Below are positions 32,124 through 45,207 of a stretch of 64,000 nt of DNA, one piece after another. Made by a program: the position numbers and the translations under genes. The stretch comes from Choanephora cucurbitarum (lineage: Eukaryota > Mucoromycota > Mucoromycetes > Mucorales > Choanephoraceae). The DNA lies in contig JAIWNI010000097.1 of NCBI GenBank assembly GCA_025331435.1, forward strand, positions 41,094 through 105,093, read 5' to 3'. Under the pieces are notes generated by a model that did not search any database, had not been told where the DNA came from, and saw only the letters and a list, made by a program, of their open reading frames with translations. Each line of letters begins with the position of its first letter. Position 1 is the stretch's first letter.

Positions 32124-33185
32124 AGTCTATTCCGAAAATAAGGGTAGAGAGTAAGAGTGAGGAGGAGAGTGTGAGAGAGGGGAGAGGGGGCGAAAGGCTA
32201 TCGATGAGCGCAAATGATACAAGATCTAAAAAAGGAAATTTAACTTTCTATTCTTTGTACTATGGTATCCTTCACACTCGATCAAACAATGAATTCGCCT
32301 TCAGATACCAAACCTTCTTTTTTATGTTACTACCCTTTAAGCCAACTTGATAAGAACATGCTATCAACTGCTTTTCTTAGATAACGATCATATGAAGCAT
32401 CTGGTTAGAACAATCAGGCCAGCTTGAAGATGACCATCTTATATAAAGAAGAGTGTGTGTGTGTGTCTACATAGTAGCATTTGAGTCACAAGCTAAAACT
32501 GATGTAAATTCTATTGGCCAACTTACCATGTTAACATAATAAGATTGCTAAAAGTGGTACGTTAATTAAGCTTTTCTTTACAATGCAAATGCTTATGTTA
32601 CGTGTAACTTTCAACCAAGAAAAAAGCCTCTATACTCAGTTTGAAATATATTTCTTTTTTTTTTGAGCCATCTGTAACAGTTTCGTTCACACTCCAATCT
32701 TTCATTAGTGATGGTAGTGTTTTAATAGTTTAAATTTGTTTAGCACTGAATAGAAAAGTGATATGGTTTCACTACTTAGATTTTATATTGTTAGTTGTAT
32801 CACCAGCATGATAGACCAGGTGTAATGTGTTTCATATTATCAATGAAAATTGGCCTCTTCGATATCGTGTAAGACGACACTATAAGGAGAGATCGCTCTA
32901 GTCTTGAGAGATATTTCATAAATCGAATTGAGCTATATGACATACTAAGGGTGCTAAAGTAATCCTAAGTGTGGCTCGAGCAAGACTATTTTCAATCGGC
33001 GTTTTGAGCGAACGAATAGAAGAAAAGTGCGGAGAGGCGAAAAAGCAAGAGAGTTGGGGGGAGAGGCGGGAGCTAAGATAGAACGGAGGGCGCAGAATAC
33101 TTTATGCGAGGGAGAGTGTCAGTTAGAGTAGCCAAATAGATGAGCAAATTGCATAACCCATCAATCCCTCTTTTTAATCGACATT
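32124..33185. other. RPS1 upstream region
   Basis: The original (pre-insertion) upstream flank of RPS30 plus the RPS1 promoter. Purine-rich GAGAG tracts occur at 32150-32195 and 33030-33120. It contains AGTGCGG at 33026-33032. No gene recognised. Confidence 0.5.
33026..33032 (+). promoter_or_regulatory. Candidate RP-gene promoter element AGTGCGG
   Basis: Sense-strand AGTGCGG followed by AGAGGCG, 154-160 nt before the RPS1 ATG at 33186. Compare 160-166 nt for RPS6 and 174-182 nt for RPS7. Confidence 0.45.
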
Positions 33186-34415
33186 ATGGGTATGCATATA
33201 CCATCCATCCATCATTCAATCTCAAGCAATTATATGCTAACTATCGTTTATTATAGCTGTTGGCAAGAACAAGCGCCTTAGCAAAGGAAAGAAGGGTTTG
33301 AAGAAGAAGGTGTAAGTAGATTGACATTATGCATTCTTAAGCAAGCACATTTAGCACAGGACAAGAAGGAGAGGAAATCATGGATCGATAAACAACAAAC
33401 AAAGACGATCAACTCTAGTCGAATTTGGAGCATGCTATGGTGCATTCAGAGCAACATTCAATAGCAGAGGATAACCACAGACACATCGCCTGAAAAGAAC
33501 ACATGATTTTGCCATGTCAAAATACGATGCATCTACTATGAATCACAGTTGGACTAGAAGAACAGCTTTCGATTCAACTCATGACTTGTCAATGTGCAAA
33601 ATTGTTGCTTGCTTTTGTTGAATGTGCTCACCTTTTGTATCAAGCTGAAAACTAAACCGATTCATGTCTTTAGTGTTGATCCCTTCACCCGTAAGGACTG
33701 GTATGATATCAAGGCTCCTTCCATGTTCGATGTCCGTCAAGTCGGTAAGACTCTTGTCAACCGTACTCAAGGTCTCCGTAACGCCAACGACTCTCTCCAC
33801 GGTCGTGTCGTCGAGATGTCTCTTGGTGATCTCTCCAAGGACGAAGCTCGTTCTTTCCGTAAGATCCAATTGAAGGTTGACGAAATCCAAGGCAAGAACT
33901 GTCTTACCAACTTCTACCGTATGGATATGACCACCGACAAGCTCCGTTCCATGGTCAAGAAGTGGCAATCTTTGATTGAAGCTTTCGTTGATGTCAAGAC
34001 CACTGACGGTTACCTCGTCCGTCTCTTTGCCATCTCCTTCACTGCTCGTCGTCGTAACCAAATCAAGAAGACCACTTACGCTACTTCTGCTCAAATTCGT
34101 CAAATCCGTAAGAAGATGTTCGAAATCATGACTGAAGAAGCTGCTGCTTGTGACTTGAAGGAATTGGTTGCTAAGGTTACCTCCTCTGCCTCTCAATCCG
34201 CTCAAGATGCTATCGCTGTCCGCATCGAAAAGGCTTGTCAAGGTATCTACCCTCTCCAAAACACCTACACCCGTAAGGTCAAGATCCTCAAGGCTCCCAA
34301 GTTCGATGTCTCTGCTCTCTTGGCTCTTCACGGTGGTGCCGCTGCTGCTGGTGATGACACTGGTGCTAAGGCCTCCAAGGACTTTGTTGAACCTGTTCCT
34401 CAAGCCTCTGTTTAA
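33186..34415 (+). CDS. RPS1: 40S ribosomal protein S1 (eS1, RPS3A)
   Basis: Exons 33186-33189 (ATGG), 33257-33311 and 33674-34415, 266 residues. Landmarks: [86 protein letters not shown] and the Ala-rich C-terminus. The very short first exon splits the second codon. Intron 2 is 362 nt, the longest clear intron among the ribosomal genes here and a place where a snoRNA could sit, though I see no clean C/D or H/ACA boxes. The 274-codon minus-strand open frame over exon 3 is a shadow of biased codon use. Confidence 0.95.
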
Positions 34416-34537
34416 AATAAACCAATCTCATCAACAGTTGATTGAGAAAAAAAAAGTGTACATTTATTTATTTTTATTAATTAGAAAGCAATTTTCTGTA
34501 TACATCTACTTTCTTTTGTTTTCTGTACATATGCAGT

Positions 34538-37500
34538 TTAACTTGCATTAAGAGATTGCTGGTCAACTAACTCTTTGTAGGTACCATTCAGTCGTAAAAG
34601 TTCCCAGTGCGTGCCTTGTTCAATCACCTTGCCATCCTTGATAACACATATTAAATCAGCATTTTGAATAGTAGACAGTCGATGAGCAATTGTTATGGTA
34701 GTACGTCCTCCTTCTTCTATCACATTGTCGATTGCGGTTTGAACTAGCTTTTCACTTTCACTATCAAGAGCAGATGTAGCCTCATCCAATAACAGAATTT
34801 TCGGTTTGCGAATCAGAGCACGGGCAATAGCAATACGCTGTTTCTGACCCCCAGATAGTTGCGAGCCTTTGTCACCTACACGAGTATCGTAGCCTTTAGG
34901 AAGACTGGAGATGAATCGATGGATATTGGCAGATTTTGATGCTTCTTCTATGTCGGCCTGAGTGACCTCCTTATCTTCTTCGATACCAAAACGAATATTC
35001 TCGGAGATAGTCATGTCAAACAAAGTAGGCTCCTGAGAAACAAGTGCTTGATGGGAACGTAAATTGCCAAGTGTGTATTTCTTGACATTAGTGCCATCAA
35101 ATTGAACATTACCAGACAGACAGTCATACCAACGCTGGAGCATTCCGATTGTAGTGGATTTGCCACATCCTGATGGACCAACTAAAGCAATATTTTGACC
35201 AGCTTTCCCATGTAGATTGAAATCACCACTAAATATGTCCACGTCAGGTCGGGCTGGATAACGGAAACTAATGTTGTTAAAATCAACATCGCCTCTGATT
35301 GCATCGCGGCTTGGTTCAATGCCCTCCAGATCTGGATCAATAGATGGTTGTCGTTCAAGTATCTTAAAGGCATCAATGGCAGAGTATTTAGCTTTGGCAA
35401 ATGTAGGGATGAAAGTAGTACCACGACCAATGCCCTCAGCTGTGATTAGGATGGCAATAATACAGACATACATGTTTTCAAATAGTAGTCCGTGATATAA
35501 GATCAGTTGAATACCAGCGTAGAATCCTACAGCATTAGCATAACGAGCAATCGCTCTTCCCAGAGCATGTCCAATAGAAGAAAGATAAGCCTTGCGCTTG
35601 GCGAGTTTATGAGGGTATTCTGTAGCACGGTAATATTTATCTTCAAAATACTCTTGCTTGTTCAAGCCAGCTACTGTTCGGATCTCCTTGACAGCTTCAG
35701 CAGCTACCTGTCCAGACTGCTCGTTTGCAGCTTTGCTTTGATCAACAAACCCTTCATCGATTTTAGATTGATAGTAACCTGCAGCACCTATAAAGGGAGC
35801 TACCGTAAGGATAATCAAGGTCAGTTTCCAGCTATGATAGAAAGAGATGGTCAAGCCAGTGATAGCAGTAGAGATGATATGAGCAATGTCTCCCCAAGTT
35901 TTTGTTATGAGCTCGTTCACATTCTTTGAGTCGATAGCAAGCTTGGCTGTGAGAGCACCAAGAGAGTTGTCCTTCTCGTCAAAATAACCGATCTCTTGTC
36001 GCATGAAAGCATGGAAGATACTTGATCGAAGCCGTCTTGTATATCTTTCACCTGCGACTTCAAAAGAAGTGACCTGCAGAGTGAATCCAATAAGAGTGCC
36101 AATACCAATAACGCAAAATATGAATGCATACAAGTTAGCGCCTTCCATTGGCCCAGGTGGTTCAGGGTTTGGTATGACCAATATGTTGATGACACGACCG
36201 AAAATCAGCGCAAAGAGAGGAAAGCAAGTGCCGGCCAAAGCTGCACCTGCGATACCAATTGCAATGAAATGCCATTCAGGACGCATCTGTCTTAGTACCT
36301 TGCCAATAGGAGCCCGAGCATTTTTCGGTTTCTTGCTTTTCTCCTCTTTATCTTTGGGTTCTCGGGTATCAATCGAAATACGACTTGCGGTTTTGAACAA
36401 GTTAATTGTGTTAGCGTCTTTCTCATCAGTTGTTTCTTCTTTTTCTTTGATGATTTGTTGCTGTTCGCGATAGAGCAGTTCTTCTGAATTGAGTTGGTTG
36501 TCGTTCTCTTCACTGTTTTCGGTGGCAATTTCTTGTTTCTTGACGAGATCGGCATAAACACCATTGAGCGCAAGTAGATCATTATGTGTACCTTGTTCCA
36601 CAATGTCACCTGATTGCATGACGGCAATCAAATCTGCATTTCTAATAGTAGAGAGCCGGTGAGCAATAACGATTGTTGTACGATCGGCAGAAGCAGCATC
36701 TAAAGCAGCCTGAACAAGACGCTCAGATTGGGTATCTAAAGCAGATGTGGCCTATTTGAAGAAAAAAAAAAGGAAGCAATTAACAAAGGATGCAGTAATG
36801 TTTTTTTCATGACGTACCTCATCCAATAAAAGGATAGTGGGATTTTTAAGTATGGCACGAGCAATTGCAATTCGCTGCTTTTGTCCACCAGATAACATAC
36901 CACCATGCTCTCCGACAGAGGTATTGTAGCCTTCAGGCAGTTGTGAAATAAATGAATGGCAGTTGGCTTTTTTACAAGCAGCAATAATTTCTTGATCTGA
37001 AACTGTGTCTTCAACACCCATCAGTATGTTTTCTTTGATTGTCAAGTTAAATAGGACAGGTTCTTGAGATACAACACCAATCTTGTTGCGCAACCAAGTA
37101 ACATTGTATTCTTTGAGATCTTTACCGTCCAGGAGAACAACACCACTTAATGGATCATAAAAGCGTTGTATCAATTGGATGCTTGTAGATTTTCCCGATC
37201 CGGAAGGCCCAACAAAAGCAACTGTCATGCCAGGCTTAATCTTCAGATCAAGTCTTTTGAGAATAGTGATATCTGGACGAGTAGGGTAGCTGAATTTGAC
37301 ATTCTTGAATTCAATTTCTCCAGAAATAGTTTCAGGCTTCAAACCATCGGCATTGTCTGTGTCAATTGTAGGCACTTGATCAATCACACCAAAGATTTTG
37401 TATGCAGCACCACAAGCAGAAGACACAGCAGAGAGGTTTGGAGGTAATTCCAGAAAAGCCATTGCTCCCATAATGACCGCATTGAAAGCAATGATAATTC

Positions 37501-38639
37501 CTTGAGCATCCATTTGTCCTTCGCGATTTAGTTTGGCACCATACCAGAAAGCTAACCCATAAACACACATGATTGTAAACATAAAGGAGCCAAAACCAAA
37601 ACCAGTTACAAAGCCACGTTTGATTCCTGTGTTCATAGCCTTGATTAATCTGGCTTCATACAACTTGGCGAATCTGTTTTGAAGAGAGAATGCATAAACT
37701 GTACGGATACCAGAAAACACTTGCTCAGCGACAGAACCTGCATCAGCATAAGAGTCTTGTGCTTTTAATGTGTATTTAGTAATAAAGTGACCCATAGCTG
37801 CACCTACTCCCATCAGAACAGGTAGAGAAGCAAGCATTACGACTGTTGATTGGACAGATCTGATTAGCAAATATGCATCATTGCAATTTTTCTTCAAAGC
37901 AAAATATACCTGAAAGCTTCCAGCCTGAGACAAAGGCAATGATAAAACCAGCAACAAATTGGCCTGCAGACATGATGAAATTTCCCATTTTTTCTGAAAT
38001 GCCATCTTGAATCAACTGTGTATCTGTCACCAATCTTGTTGTCAAAGAACCCTCTTCTGCTTTGTCAAACCATGTCATCTCTTGACGAAGAATAGCGTGA
38101 ACATAGAGTTTGCGAATTCGACGAACTTGATATTCGCCTGTTAAAATCCACAGACAGTGAGAAACATAGGAAGATACTAATACACCAGTGGCCATATAAA
38201 CAAAAGCTAATACTAGCGGGCGAGAGTTTTCTTCAAGTCCATCATAATTTCCTGTGGCCATTGCAGTTGAGATTGCACCGATAAACTGTCCAAGAATGAT
38301 AATAGCGGCTGGTTGTAATGCGCCTGATGCAGCTGATAGAATAGCAGCAATAGTCACTCCAAGTAATTCGAGGGGTGTAGCAAACCGGAAGAGTTTGTAA
38401 ATAGGCACCGATTTGCCTTTTTCTTTCTTCTTTTTCTTCTTCTTCTTTTTGTCTTCGGATTCTTCTTTTGAATCGGTTTGCTCAATTGTTTCTATAGATA
38501 TATCGTTGATCTCTTTAGCCAGTAATTCTTCTTCAGTTCTGTGTTCTGTAAAATCTGGTTTAGTTTCATCTTTTTTCGTCTTTATGTTGATTGACGCAGT
38601 TGATGATGAAGAATTGAAAGAAATAGCTGAATGTGTCAT
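34538..38639 (-). CDS. Full-size ABCB (P-glycoprotein/MDR-type) transporter
   Basis: Exons 38639-37910, 37842-36818 and 36751-34538, 1322 residues, arranged TMD-NBD-TMD-NBD. N-terminus is cytosolic with a lysine run (EDKKKKKKKKKEKGK). NBD1: Walker A GPSGSGKST, signature LSGGQKQRIAIARAI, Walker B ILLLDE. NBD2: GPSGCGKST, LSGGQKQRIAIARAL, ILLLDEATSALDSES, followed by the AHRLSTI H-loop. The conserved TFDxxxxG-type coupling segment reads TWFDKAEEGSLTTRL in half one and GYFDEKDNSLGALTAKL in half two. Plasma-membrane drug/lipid or peptide export is the usual role of fungal ABCB proteins (Pmd1/Ste6 class); substrate cannot be read from sequence. The first intron uses the downstream acceptor AACAG at 37843, since the nearer one breaks the frame. 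Confidence 0.94.
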
Positions 38640-40534
38640 TTGGATGATCAGTGAAAGAAATAAAAACAAATCGCACACTTTTATATGTTTTTAATAGTAA
38701 CACAAGTCCCAAAAAAAGGTGAAGCAACTACACTTTGATAAGAGTGAGAACATTATCGCAGTAAAGTTTCAGTACTGTGGAACTATTCCGAGGATCTGAT
38801 CGAGACAATTTATGCGCTTAAAGTTGAATTTGGTTCAGATGAAAGTTTGTTGAATATTACTTGCTTTTATGGGCGTGCATACATATCTCAAAAGCACAAG
38901 ACAAAAAAAAGGCAAAGAAAAAATGCCAAGATTAAATACCAAGACGAGCTCTTGGAGATACACAGAAAGTAGAAAGCCCGAAGTACCTGCCTATTTCTGC
39001 TTTTTTGTGCACAAAATGTCTAATTGTACACAAAAACAAACAACTCCTTTGTTGTAACTATTTGCCTCTTTCATAACTAGTGTTTTCCTGCATGACTCGT
39101 ATATTGCACTTCCAAAGAGCACAATGCCTACGTTTGACATTTTGAGAGGATGCGTTGGATTTTGTGTTTAATTGTATAGCTAATAAATGCTTGTTGGCAT
39201 GGACTTTATCAGGTCAAGTTGAGTCTTTGCTTACACATCATGCAAATTTCGTGTATTAGACATTCTTGAATTTTCAGCTAGCTTCAGTATTGTGCGCATC
39301 CAGTATAGATAACTATAGCCAAATTTACAAAGAAAAGAAAAGAGATAGTAGACGTCTGCTATTTCTTTATAGCTTATGTTGATTTCCAGAAAAACAGAAC
39401 AAATGTTGTCGGTAGGAATCCTTCAATTTTTTGCTCCACAACAACTAACTTTTTCTTTAATAAGGATTGTTATATGCATTTGCTTTATTAACAAGAAATA
39501 AATATCTCATTGAAATTCAAGTCTTATTAATACATGGTACTCGCACTCTTTTCAAAAAATAAATGCCTAATATAATTGTGAAGTTATAACAACAAACAAA
39601 GCGTACTTTCTGGTTGATGTAGCGATCTTCTTTGTTCGTACCTACAGCTGACATTTTCCTGCGCTTTTGTGCCTTGAGATACAAGCTCTCGTTTCAGAGG
39701 GTTGGTTTCGAAGATAGTATATAAAGCAATTACAGCAGTTTCGGCAACAAAAGGTTATCAGTCTTTGGTGATTTTAGTCAACTAGATCTCTAAAGACTAT
39801 AAACAGAAGATTAGATCAACCTACCTTCCAAGTTCACAATGACCATCTTTTGTTCAATGCGCGTACACCATTACGACAGTAACAAAAAAGGGTTTTTGAG
39901 CCTTGTGAATCTGGACCGCAGCATCCTAAATAGCAAGTGTCGAATCTCATTTATCTTTGTACAAAAGGAGTACAAAAGATTGTACCACGTTGATCCCGAA
40001 AACTCGGTATTACAAGACACCAAGGAAAAGATATTTCCTAAAATGGATTTTTTGTAGAACGCTTTTGATAGCTATTTCTTTGATCGGCCAAGGTTTGCAT
40101 TGGCATTTTCTCTGGGCTTTCGGAATAGAGGTGTAAAACTTGGAAATGATTATCATTGAAACTCTGTTATTACGCAATGTTGTTTTGTTCATCATTTCCA
40201 TATTGCTCTTATATTTCTCTATCTATCGCCTTGCTCTTAATCAACATATGTTATCCTCCCTGAAAAAAAGAGAGGCATCCGACAGTGCTTAAGCTCAACA
40301 AAAACAATCGCTTTCTCTGTTTATTTTACAAATTACTCTATTCTAATTGTAACTTGCTTCTAACTGTATGCGGCTATAGCTTGTTAACTTGTGCTTTTAA
40401 TGTCTCTGATCTTTTTTGTGCCAATGAGCTGTCAGAAGAATTGCGACTCCATGGTACAATCAAACATTGATGTCTATAACAGTTTGAATTAGCTGAGTTT
40501 TTTCTTCTTCTGTCTCTTTTGTATTCGTCTAGCG
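38640..40534. other. Gene-poor region
   Basis: ABC transporter promoter and about 1.7 kb more without a supported gene. The plus-strand frame 39839-40057 (ending in VQKEYKRLYHVDPENSVL) has some coding character but no recognised motif or partner exons. Confidence 0.4.
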
Positions 40535-41548
40535 TTACCTTGTCAAAGCAAAAATGTCCCCTTCTTCGCTCCAGATTTCACCAGTAACATCAAAACGTCC
40601 GTTGATGATATGATTTGCTACATAATGCGCGATTACTTTCTTACCAGATGGCCTTCTCTTAAACAAAACCTCTAACTGCATTGTTGGACACCACACTTGA
40701 CCATTCAAGACATTTGGCCCCAGTAACATTGGAGGAGGGACAAACATATCGCACCAGTAAGGTATACTCTTAAAATCAACTGGTCTTCCATCGCTGAAAC
40801 CAATCAGTTGTGTTACTTCAGGCTTTCCTGGCACATCCTCATCCGTAGATACGTTGTTCATATCGAATTTGACATCCAAAAACTCACCCATGAAAAAGTA
40901 CTTGTAAGGCGATAATGTGTTGACGTTAGGAGGTTCGAGTGTTTTGTAGAAATTAGTAACACCTTGTTCGTTGTCCATGTTCCCCATAGTGAAAATGCCT
41001 TGTACTTTATCTTGCCATTCAGAAGGATTGTATCCGTTTAGGTTATCCAACGCTGTCAAATCTTTCTTTTGCTTGAGAATACAGCGTACAACACAATAAC
41101 CTTTTTTACTCATCTTGAGCTCATCAATTTCGAGAATAAGATGTCCTGGTAAAGTCTTGTTAAAGAAAAAGCAGTTCAGGGCAACAGGATCCACTTGTGT
41201 TCTTGTAGAGAAATGTTGGATGACAGCATCTAGCATGACAGCTATCACATAACCTATTTATCTCTATGTTAAAAAGTTTTGATTTCAGGCGATTCACTCT
41301 ATCAACTTTACCACCCTGAAAGCAAATAGGATTAGATACAGTCTAGTTTTCTAGGATAAAAAAATCACTTACGTTAGGTACGTTGCCAATCGACCATTTC
41401 TGTTTCATAAAAAAAATTAGTATCTGTGATATTTTGTACAAAAACTTTATCTTACAGCATCGGCAGCGCCTTTGAAAACAAATGCACCGGTTTTGGTTTT
41501 TCCAAGGAACTGGTTGATAGTTGCTTTATCGAAGTTGTAATTGCTCAT
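40535..41548 (-). CDS. Thioesterase-like (acyl-CoA thioesterase, double hot-dog) protein
   Basis: Exons 41548-41456, 41399-41373, 41315-41312 and 41253-40535 sum to 280 residues in frame. Start MSNYNFDKATINQF. The hot-dog signature WSIGNVPNGGYVIAVML is only restored if a 4-nt microexon (GGTG, 41312-41315) is included. HLILEIDELKMSKKGYCVV and LFKRRPSGKKVIAHYV match the two hot-dog halves of the 4HBT-like acyl-CoA thioesterase family. Probably hydrolyses or binds acyl-CoA thioesters; no compartment signal is visible. Confidence 0.75.
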
Positions 41549-42652
41549 GTTTCTAATAAAGAAGAAAGGGAAACAAAACAAAGACTACACTGAAATTTAT
41601 AATCGCTTTTACCACACTATTTATTATTGGTAATTGCTTTTTTATTTTGAAATTTGCGGCTCTTGAATTCTCTGGCTGTCCCGTTCTGCTTATTCAGGCT
41701 GCCTAAACAATAAAACCTTGTATGCATTATATAGAAGAAAGTGTTGTGCCCGAATGACAGCAAAGACACTCCGTGCGTGATGCATTATAATTTGTCATCA
41801 CCTGATGTGAACTGCATATTCTGCTTCACTAACAGCCAGCACAAAAGAAAAAACCAAACCATACAATAAAAACAAACATTATCCTTTTCTATTTGATCTT
41901 ACTATAATTACCTACAGTATCTAAAGAAGATTCAAGTGCTTTCGTCTTTTCTGCTTACACAGTGCAATAGAACTACTAGGTGGAAAAACGTCCTTGAACC
42001 CTTTATCAAATTGCGGGGAAGATAAGTCTAATTTTTAATCATTTAAATTCAGTCAGATAGAATATACAGAAGAATCCGATGCATACACTGAATTAGAAAG
42101 CGTCTTGTGTTTCAAGAATCGCTCAATTCAAGTTGCATGCCAAAAGAAACAAGTACGCGTAAATATTGCATCTATATAATATAGCTTCTTTATTTTTCTG
42201 TCTAAAAACAGTTGCAAGACCTTCTATGTACCATGACTATGCTTAAACCGATACACAGAAAACGAAGCTTTGTTCAATAAATAGCATCATGCACATTTGT
42301 CTAATAGCAAAAGTCTTTCAATGGTTCATGGAAAGATGAAAATGCGATTTGGTCAAAGATGTTACTCTTTTTCTCCAATCGAGATAAATTTCCCGTATTT
42401 TCCCGTAAATAACAAGCTGTGCTTTTCAGAAACACAAAGATGCAATGACCAAAACAACATGATTATAAAGTTGTTACCATTATGTTGTTAAAAGAGTGTC
42501 TTTAGAGTCACTCTCGATCGCTAAAATAACTTTTGTCGTTTATTTACCTCATAAAAGAAAAAGGCAGTTTGATTTCTAAAATGTATAAAGAATGAACCAT
42601 AAAGTTGGATTAAAAAAATGCAATATTTACAATGAATGAATGATCGATCATC
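41549..42652. other. Intergenic
   Basis: Promoter of the thioesterase gene and 3' flank of the GATA factor. No gene recognised; small plus-strand frame 42297-42491 has no motif. Confidence 0.45.
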
Positions 42653-44392
42653 TTAAGACGACTTGTTAGAGGTCATCATAAGTATACCAGTTCCTGGCAG
42701 TGATGACATTGTGTTTCGATATCCTAAAGTACCTTGATCGCTTGATGTACAAAAAGATGATTGATCAGATCCCTTTTGCTTTCTAGAGCTGTCATCAGAA
42801 AAAGGCAAGTTATTGGAAGGGACCAGCGTTTCTGTTCTTTGCCGCTTCTTGATGACATCCGTTTTCATTGAAAGAGGTCTCTTCTCGTTGTGAAGTTTAA
42901 GACTATAGAAAGCGATAAATAAGCTAAGAAATAGGACACTCAAAAAAAAAGGAGGCCCAAAATGACTTACTATAATCCGCATGCGTTACATAGCGGTGCG
43001 CCTTGGTGATCTCTTCTCCATAACGGGGTTTTGCTTGTACCACAATTAGAACAGATGGTTTTTTGTGTCTCTGCCATATTTTGGTCTTCTTCAGAGCCAC
43101 CTTCTTCTGTGTCCTTAGGACTAGGTTTTCCAGAAGATGGCTTTAGATGCTTTGGTCTAGGCATATTGTGCAGTTTGTAGCTGAAGGTTACATCAGTAGC
43201 TTGATCTTACAAGTGCGCTGTTAATCAGGACTTACTATAATCCACAAGCATTGCAAAGTATTTTGTCATCAGCAGATCTTCGCCAGAGAGGTGTTGTAGT
43301 TGTCTCACAGTTGCTACATATGGGTGGGCTTTCTTCAACATTACTACTATCAGTAAAGGTAATGGGCGAGCTAAATGCGCTTTGATTGTTTGATCGCTTC
43401 CTGCTCTGATGAGGTGCTAGTGGCGGCGCTTGTCCATTATTGGTTTCCACTTGAAATGAACCAAAGTAATGCTGTGGTCTTTGTTCATGTTTTCTGCCAT
43501 AAGGCACAAAACCTAATGAGTTGCTATCCGAATATCTGGTGTGGACGGATGGTGAGGCGCGTTTTTTGACAGGCGACAGGAGGCGCTCAGCTGAAGCTAG
43601 TGTTTCTGGAGGTAATGTGGCTAACAACTTGTTGTGAAGTGTAGCATTTGGTATAGACGTGAATGCGGCAGCGGTGGCAGCAGCAGCAGCAAGATAATCA
43701 GTGTTGTTGTAGGCTAATAGAATGTTTTGCTCTGATGATGGTGGCTGCATTGATGGCTGAATCATCGTGTCATCGGCTGGAATAGTCATGGAAGGCACGG
43801 TGTTGAGATCATTTGAGAAAAGAGACTGGATATCGGGCATAGGGTCGACGATTGAGCTGTAAGTGCCACTGTCATGATGACTATGGTGATTAGAATGATA
43901 ATTTGGTGCTGCGTTTGGTATAGATGACTGAATACATTCGCTATAACAATTTGGGTCCCATGCATAGTTGTCATAGTATGGCTGTTGAGATAGAGTGTAG
44001 TCTTCCTGCATACTAAAAGGGAAAATGTCCTTAAGTTCGATCACTTGATTCCCTTCTTGATCAGAAGTAAACTGATTTAACACAAAGTTTCCTGTAGAAT
44101 CCAATACGTCTGTCGGTGTTTGCTCAAGCATAATTATTTCGTCATTTTTAGTGGGAGCTGTGTTCTCAATTTTTGTTGCCTTTGGATGCTTTTTTAGTTT
44201 GGCGTCATTGGTATTCAGGACATTTTGGATGAACCATAATCGCCATGATAAATTCTCGAGTCTAGACCCGTTTTCGAGAGAGTCCTTTACCTTTGTGCAC
44301 ACTCTCCAGGTTTTCGATAATTCGTCTTGATCAAGGTTGGAAAAAGGAAGAGAGGCTTCGTTATCTTGTAGCTTAAGAACGATAGGAGGCAT
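42653..44392 (-). CDS. GATA transcription factor with two zinc fingers and DUF1752-like N-terminus
   Basis: Exons 44392-43236, 43180-42971 and 42902-42653, 538 residues. Near residues 20-55 the sequence [18 protein letters not shown] followed by LSWRLWF matches the conserved N-terminal region (DUF1752) of AreA/Gaf1-type nitrogen regulators. Two class IV fingers follow: [18 protein letters not shown]...CNACGL YYKLHN and [18 protein letters not shown]...CNACGL YLKLHN. The linker lacks the Cys-rich cluster of SreA/Fep1 iron regulators, so nitrogen or development control is more likely than iron. Both fingers are interrupted by an intron at the identical codon (after CNACGL, phase 2). The middle region is Ala/Ser/Gln/His-rich. 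Confidence 0.9.
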
Positions 44393-45207
44393 TTTGTCCG
44401 TAGTTATTCAAGTTAGTCTGGTGTATACAAAAGAAAAAGGAGCGAAGAAAAAAAGAGAAGGAAAAATAAGAAAAAGAGAAATCCAGCTTTATCCGCTTCC
44501 ATACCAGCCAATTTGTTTAGGTGAGATTTTCAAGTGATAAATAATTAACCGATATCCCCCCCCCCCCCAACTTCTAATATTGAACAGATTGAAAAGCAAC
44601 AACATTATTCAGATAAATAAAGAGGATCATTCGACAAAAAAAAACGTAAAAATCACCAGATAGTCTTTATAGCGTCTTTTTTTTTCTGACAAGCAATTGA
44701 GACAAACAGTAGAGGGTTTTAATCTCTTGTCTTCCTTTCTTTTTTTTTTGTCGCGAAAATCAAGCATTCTCTTTTCAATAAGTCTTCTCACATATAATTT
44801 ATTCACAAGATTCAAACTAGCTTTAGTTATGCCTATCTGGCTTTGTATTTGTGAAGCGCTCTCTCTTTTCTTTTCTCTTTGTTTATACACAGTGACAGTC
44901 AAATTCAGCGACTCAAGCTTCTTGGAAGCTGATTCTCTTTTTTTGTTCTACGTGTAAATACATCTAGAGCTCTTCAATAATAGAGGCAATAACGAGGAGG
45001 CATGAGCTATCTGCCCGTAGTAGTTTAGGCATTAGAGTCGCGCTATTGTTTTTGGTAGTACTACATTGTTCATAAGAACAATCAAGGTGAAACTTTTGGG
45101 TTTTACCTGTCTTTTTCTTCTTCAGCTGATGTGAAAATGTAGTGTTCGAGAAAGACGTAAGTCTGGGCAGATGTTAAAACTCAGCATCCATTGTTCTATA
45201 TTTTGGC

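Noticed and set aside
33579..34403. 274-codon minus-strand open frame opposite RPS1
   Set aside because: Exact shadow of RPS1 exon 3, produced by its strongly biased codons; no motif of its own.
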